From positions 1-9,342 of the forward strand of contig RHBP01000066.1 in assembly GCA_010030955.1 (NCBI GenBank): 9,342 nt of DNA, written 5' to 3'. Within the stretch, counting starts at the first letter, position 1; each line of letters starts with the position of its first letter. Shown piece by piece: positions 5,824-9,342 of the stretch. The notes under the pieces are model-generated. The model did not search any database. It had not been told where the DNA came from and saw only the letters and a program-made list of their open reading frames with translations. The stretch comes from Synechococcaceae bacterium WBB_10_009 (GTDB taxonomy: Bacteria; Cyanobacteriota; Cyanobacteriia; PCC-6307; Cyanobiaceae). A program made the translations under genes and the position numbers.

Positions 5824-7589
5824 CCCTGGGTCAGCAGGGCCACCACGTCGCTGCGCCCCAGTTTGTGCACGTAATCGCCGAAGCTGCGGCGACCGCCGGC
5901 CGCCTTCCAGCCCACGAGCAGCGGCTCGAGGGTGGATTCCAAGCGTTCCAGTGGCATCCGCTCCAGGTAGGGCTCGGCGAGCCGCTGCAGGTTGGGGGTT
6001 CCCCCGAGCCACAGCTGGTATTGGTTCACGCCATCCCCCACCAGCCCCAACTCGGCCATGTAGGGCCTGGCGCAACCATTGGGGCAGCCGGTCATGCGCA
6101 CCAGAATCGATTTGCTGATCTCCAACCGCCGCAGCTGGGCATCGAGGCGATCCAGCACCTCCGGCAGGATGCGCTCGGCTTCCGTCACCGCCAACCCGCA
6201 CAGCGGCAGGGCGGGGCAGGCAATGGCGTGGCGGGCCAGCAGCGACGGCTCCTCAGGGGTGGTGATCCCCAGCTCCGCCAGGGCCTCCCGCAGCGTGGCC
6301 CGTTGGGCCGTGCCGATGTTGCACAGCAGCAGGTCCTGATTGGGGGTGAGGCGAACCTCCAATTGGTAGGTGGCCACCAGGTTTCGCAGGCCCCGTTTCA
6401 GATCGCCGGAGAGGCGCCCACACAGCAGCGGGATGCCCACAAACCAGAGGCCGGCGGCTTGCCGGTGCCACCCCAGGTAATCCTCCAGCTTGGCCTTGGG
6501 CTCCAGCCGCAGCCCCTTGATCGGATGGGGGAAGTAGCGGGCCTTGAGCTCCTGTTTGAACCAGGCGATGCCCTGATCGTGGATCAGGTATTTCATGCGC
6601 GCGTGGCGGCGGGTTTGGCGGTCGCCGTAGTCGCGCTGCAGGGCCAGGATGGCCTGCACCAGGTCGAGCACATGCTCGCCATCCACATAGCCGAGCGGGT
6701 CGGCGCTGCGGGCGAAGGTCTCCTCTTTGTTGTGGGTGCGGCCCATGCCACCGCCCACGTAGACGTTGCAACCCTTGAGGGCACCGCCGGCGTCGGTGAA
6801 GGCCACCAGGCCGATGTCCTGGGTGAGCAGATCCACCGAGTTGTCGCCGGGCACGGTGACGGCGCACTTGAATTTGCGCGGCAGGTAAGTGGCGCCGTAG
6901 AGCGGTTCCTCGGCATCGCCGCTGAACAGAGCCCCCTGCTGCTGCCGCTCCCGCACCTGCTTCACCGCCCGGCGGGGCTTGAGCCGGTAGCTGAGTTCCC
7001 CATCCACCCAGAGGTCGAGGTAGGCGCCCTCCGCCGCCTGGGGGGCCAAGGTGTCGGCGATGTCATCGGCCAGCTGGCGAGCGGCCGGGTAGGCCCCCTT
7101 CTCGTAGGGGGCGGCGGGGCACATCACGTTGCGGTTGATGTCGCCGCAGGCCGCCAGGGTGGATCCCATGCCCCGCACGATGGTGCCGATCACCTCCTTG
7201 AGGTGTTGCTTGCGCACGCCATGCAGCTGGAAGGCCTGGCGGGTGGTGGCCCGCATCGTGCCGTTGCCCAGGCGGTCGGCCAGCTCGTCGAGGGCCAGAT
7301 ACAGCGAGGCGGGAATGCGCCCGCCGGGGCTGCGCAGCCGCAGCATCATCTGCCAGTCCTTCTCTTGGCCCTTCTGGCGGTTGTCGCGGTTGTCCTGCTG
7401 GTAGCTGCCGTGGAACTTCAACAACTGAACGGCGCCATCGCTGAACTGGGGCAGGGTGTTGCCCAGCTCCTCCAGCAGGGGGTCACGCAGGTGATCGCTG
7501 CCGGCTTTGAGCTGCTCAAACTTGCTGCGCTCCGCCCCGGTGGCGATGCAGGGGGAAAACTGCCGTTCTGTCCCTGCCGTCACGGTCAC
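5820..7589 (-). CDS. sir: Ferredoxin-dependent sulfite reductase
   Basis: This enzyme performs the six-electron reduction of sulfite to sulfide using reduced ferredoxin, which feeds cysteine synthesis; it is soluble. From the GTG at 7589 it has 589 residues. The 4Fe-4S/siroheme cysteines are present as CPALPLC (C458, C464) and CPNGC (C502, C506). Anion-binding residues are recognisable by comparison with E. coli CysI: TMRATTRQAFQLHG (from 112), the arginine of NRNVMC (R153) and the lysine pair in PRKFK (K239, K241). The N-terminal FHGSYQQDNRDNR is typical of sulfite, not nitrite, reductases. Two ferredoxin-type nitrite/sulfite reductase repeats are evident. The start is uncertain: the frame also opens at GTG 7628, and GTG 7583 is possible. 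I prefer 7589 because the family N-terminus before SKFEQLK is short and variable. Gene orientation is divergent from glyS and convergent with the dipeptidase gene, whose stop it overlaps. Confidence 0.96.
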   Translation of the reverse strand: MTVTAGTERQFSPCIATGAERSKFEQLKAGSDHLRDPLLEELGNTLPQFSDGAVQLLKFHGSYQQDNRDNRQKGQEKDWQMMLRLRSPGGRIPASLYLALDELADRLGNGTMRATTRQAFQLHGVRKQHLKEVIGTIVRGMGSTLAACGDINRNVMCPAAPYEKGAYPAARQLADDIADTLAPQAAEGAYLDLWVDGELSYRLKPRRAVKQVRERQQQGALFSGDAEEPLYGATYLPRKFKCAVTVPGDNSVDLLTQDIGLVAFTDAGGALKGCNVYVGGGMGRTHNKEETFARSADPLGYVDGEHVLDLVQAILALQRDYGDRQTRRHARMKYLIHDQGIAWFKQELKARYFPHPIKGLRLEPKAKLEDYLGWHRQAAGLWFVGIPLLCGRLSGDLKRGLRNLVATYQLEVRLTPNQDLLLCNIGTAQRATLREALAELGITTPEEPSLLARHAIACPALPLCGLAVTEAERILPEVLDRLDAQLRRLEISKSILVRMTGCPNGCARPYMAELGLVGDGVNQYQLWLGGTPNLQRLAEPYLERMPLERLESTLEPLLVGWKAAGGRRSFGDYVHKLGRSDVVALLTQG

Positions 7590-7693
7590 ACGCTGGTCAG
7601 CTACCAACCAACGACCGTAGCGAAACACGCTTCCCGGCTGGCTTGCTCCGATGATCGCTTCAATACAGTGGGCGGCTGCTGTGGGCTGCCTGC
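7590..7693. promoter_or_regulatory. Divergent sir-glyS intergenic region
   Basis: These 104 bp must hold the 5' signals for both genes unless either is read from further away. Toward glyS, TACAGT (7664-7669) resembles a -10 box, with a poor TTGCTC (7643-7648) 15 bp upstream. This would give a leader of about 20 nt. On the opposite strand, TGTATT (read from 7669 to 7664) is a weak -10 candidate for sir. An inverted pair, GCTAC (7600-7604) with GTAGC (7617-7621), lies close to the sir start. No clear NtcA or other known operator was recognised. Neither gene has an evident Shine-Dalgarno. Assignments are from consensus resemblance only. Confidence 0.3.
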
Positions 7694-9342
7694 GTGTCGA
7701 CCTTTCTGCTCGAGATCGGGACCGAGGAGCTGCCCGCTGATTTCGCGCGACTGGCCCTGCCGCAGCTGGAGCAGTTGGTGCAGCGCGACCTGCGGGAGGC
7801 GCGCCTGGGCCATGGGGCGATCCAGTGCACCAGCACCCCCCGCCGCCTGGCCCTGACCATTCGCGGGCTGGACTCCCGCACCCCCGATCTGCAGGAGGAG
7901 CGCAAGGGTCCGCCGGCGGGCCAGGCCTTCAACGACGGCGTGCCCACGGCGGCTGCAGTCGGGTTTGCCAACCGTTGCGGTGTGGCTCCGGAGGCCCTGG
8001 AGGTGCGCGACACCCCCAAGGGGCCGTTTGTGTTTGCCACGGTGCTCGAACCCGGCCGCTCCGCCCAGGAGCTGCTGGGTGCCTGGGTGCCCCAATGGAT
8101 CCAAGCGCTTCAGGGTCGCCGGTTCATGCGCTGGGGCGCTGGGGACAGCCGTTTCTCCAGGCCGGTGCGTTGGCTGGTGGCCCTGTTCGATGACGCCGTG
8201 CTGCCCGTGGTGCTGGAGAGCTGCGATCCGCCGGTGGTGGCCGGCCGCGACAGCCGTGGCCACCGCCTGCGGGCGGAGGCGGTTCCCATTGCCGACGCCG
8301 AGGCCTACACCGACGCCCTCGCCGCGGTGGGGGTCCAGGTGGATCGCCTTGCCCGCAGCCAATGGATCCACCAGGCGGTGGAGCAGGCCGCCGCTGGCCT
8401 CGCAGCGGCCCCCGATTGTCCGCCGGAGCTGTTCGACGAACTCACCGACCTGGTGGAGTCCCCCCTGTTGCTGGAGGGCCGGGTGGAGGACACCTATCTC
8501 GACCTGCCCGCGGAGGTGCTCAGCACCGTGATGCGCGCCCACCAGCGCTACGTGCCGCTCTACCGCCGCGATGCGCAGCGTGACCCGCTGGCCCTCGATG
8601 CCCGCAACAGCCTGCTGCCGCGGTTTCTGTGCATCGGCAATGGGCTGCCGGAATCCGCGGCCACCGTGCAGCGGGGCAATGAGCGGGTGCTCAAGGCCCG
8701 CTTGGCGGATGCGGACTTTTTCGTTCAGGCCGATCGGGCCGTGGCCAGCATCGACCGCCGTGACCAGCTGGCGCGGGTCACGTTTGCGGAGGGGCTGGGG
8801 TCGCTGCTGGAGCGGGTGGAGCGGCTCGAGTGGTGCACCGACGCCCTTCTGGATCAGCTGCAGCTTGCGCCGGCCACAGCCGTGGCGGCCCGGCGGGCGG
8901 CGCACCTCTGCAAGCACGACCTGGTGAGCCAGATGGTGGGCGAATTTCCTGAATTGCAGGGGGTGATGGGGGGCAAATACCTGCTGGCCGAGGGGGAGGA
9001 CCGTGCCGTGGCCCTGGCGGTGCTGGAGCACTACCTGCCCCGCGGGGCTGGCGACGATCTGCCCTCCTCCGAGGCCGGGGCGGTGGTGGCCCTGGCGGAG
9101 CGCCTGGAATTGCTGCTCAGCATCTATGCGAAGGGGGAGCGTCCCAGTGGCTCTTCCGACCCCTACGCCCTGCGCCGGGCCGGCAATGGCCTGCTGCAAC
9201 TTCTCTGGTCGCGGGGTTGGGCACTGGATGTGCTGGCGCTGCTCGAGCGGGCCACGGCCCATTGGAGCCAGATCCTGCCGGCCTGTGGCGTGGATGGACC
9301 GGCCTTGGCGCAGGAACTGGCTGAATTTCTGCGGCAGCGGCT
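7694..9342 (+). CDS. glyS: Glycyl-tRNA synthetase beta subunit (3' partial)
   Basis: This is the beta chain of the alpha2-beta2 bacterial glycyl-tRNA synthetase. It contributes tRNA recognition, while the alpha chain (glyQ, not in this window) binds glycine and ATP. The window holds 549 codons plus two bases; the family is about 690-720 aa, so roughly the last 150-170 residues are missing, including most of the C-terminal anticodon-binding part. The GTG at 7694 gives the canonical MSTFLLEIGTEELPADFA start. Further family marks are RFSRPVRWLVALF, MRAHQRYVPLY, LADADFF (337-343), GEFPELQG (416-423), the LAERLELLLSIYAKGERPSG segment and DPYALRR (489-495). No frameshift is seen. The gene is transcribed divergently from sir, probably from its own promoter. 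The tetrameric enzyme is standard for cyanobacteria. The identification is secure. Confidence 0.97.
   Translation, partial: MSTFLLEIGTEELPADFARLALPQLEQLVQRDLREARLGHGAIQCTSTPRRLALTIRGLDSRTPDLQEERKGPPAGQAFNDGVPTAAAVGFANRCGVAPEALEVRDTPKGPFVFATVLEPGRSAQELLGAWVPQWIQALQGRRFMRWGAGDSRFSRPVRWLVALFDDAVLPVVLESCDPPVVAGRDSRGHRLRAEAVPIADAEAYTDALAAVGVQVDRLARSQWIHQAVEQAAAGLAAAPDCPPELFDELTDLVESPLLLEGRVEDTYLDLPAEVLSTVMRAHQRYVPLYRRDAQRDPLALDARNSLLPRFLCIGNGLPESAATVQRGNERVLKARLADADFFVQADRAVASIDRRDQLARVTFAEGLGSLLERVERLEWCTDALLDQLQLAPATAVAARRAAHLCKHDLVSQMVGEFPELQGVMGGKYLLAEGEDRAVALAVLEHYLPRGAGDDLPSSEAGAVVALAERLELLLSIYAKGERPSGSSDPYALRRAGNGLLQLLWSRGWALDVLALLERATAHWSQILPACGVDGPALAQELAEFLRQR

Noticed and set aside
5820..7589. 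Ferredoxin-nitrite reductase instead of sulfite reductase
   Set aside because: Both share the siroheme/4Fe-4S cysteines, but the N-terminal GSYQQDNRDNR block, the NRNVMC and PRKFK motifs and the length near 590 aa fit sulfite reductase.
5388..7856. 822-codon plus-strand frame across the dipeptidase gene and opposite sir
   Set aside because: It runs through two genes with intact catalytic motifs in other frames. Its product is compositionally biased with no domain, so it is a high-GC shadow.
7601..9262. 553-codon minus-strand frame opposite glyS
   Set aside because: It is antisense to a clear GlyRS beta subunit and shows the same His/Gln/Gly-rich shadow composition.

Overview
This window is a stretch of core chromosome from a high-GC picocyanobacterium, most likely of the Cyanobium / freshwater-brackish Synechococcus group. 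The evidence is as follows. S2 and a short EF-Ts (218 aa, one core half, as in cyanobacteria and plastids) are adjacent. Sulfite reductase is the ferredoxin-dependent siroheme type typical of cyanobacteria and plastids. RecG carries a long N-terminal extension. G/C is strongly preferred at third codon positions throughout. The genus is inferred from gene content and base composition, not from any search.

Layout: a plus-strand block covers 1-5823. It contains rpsB (5' end cut by the window edge), tsf, an uncharacterised 389-aa protein, recG, and a VanX/DdpX-family D-Ala-D-Ala dipeptidase. Spacing tightens along the block. A 111-bp gap separates rpsB from tsf, and about 30 bp separates tsf from the unknown gene. 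The unknown gene overlaps recG, and the recG stop shares one base with the dipeptidase start (TGATG). The block then meets the minus-strand gene sir (5820-7589) tail to tail, and the two stop codons overlap inside one TTAA. A short divergent region (about 100 bp) separates sir from plus-strand glyS, which runs off the right edge.

Functions: rpsB and tsf supply translation (30S subunit protein and EF-Tu nucleotide exchange). recG remodels stalled forks and recombination intermediates. The dipeptidase probably salvages D-Ala-D-Ala in the cytoplasm. sir reduces sulfite to sulfide for cysteine synthesis. glyS is the beta subunit of tetrameric glycyl-tRNA synthetase. The genes look like a compact housekeeping neighbourhood, not a single pathway.

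No mobile element, CRISPR array, tRNA, rRNA, phage gene or defence system is visible, and no stretch over 300 bp lacks a gene. I found no clearly new biological system. The points most worth a second look are the uncharacterised protein between tsf and recG, the tsf leader (tandem repeat, hairpins, no Shine-Dalgarno), the coupled recG-dipeptidase pair, and the shared-TTAA convergent junction.
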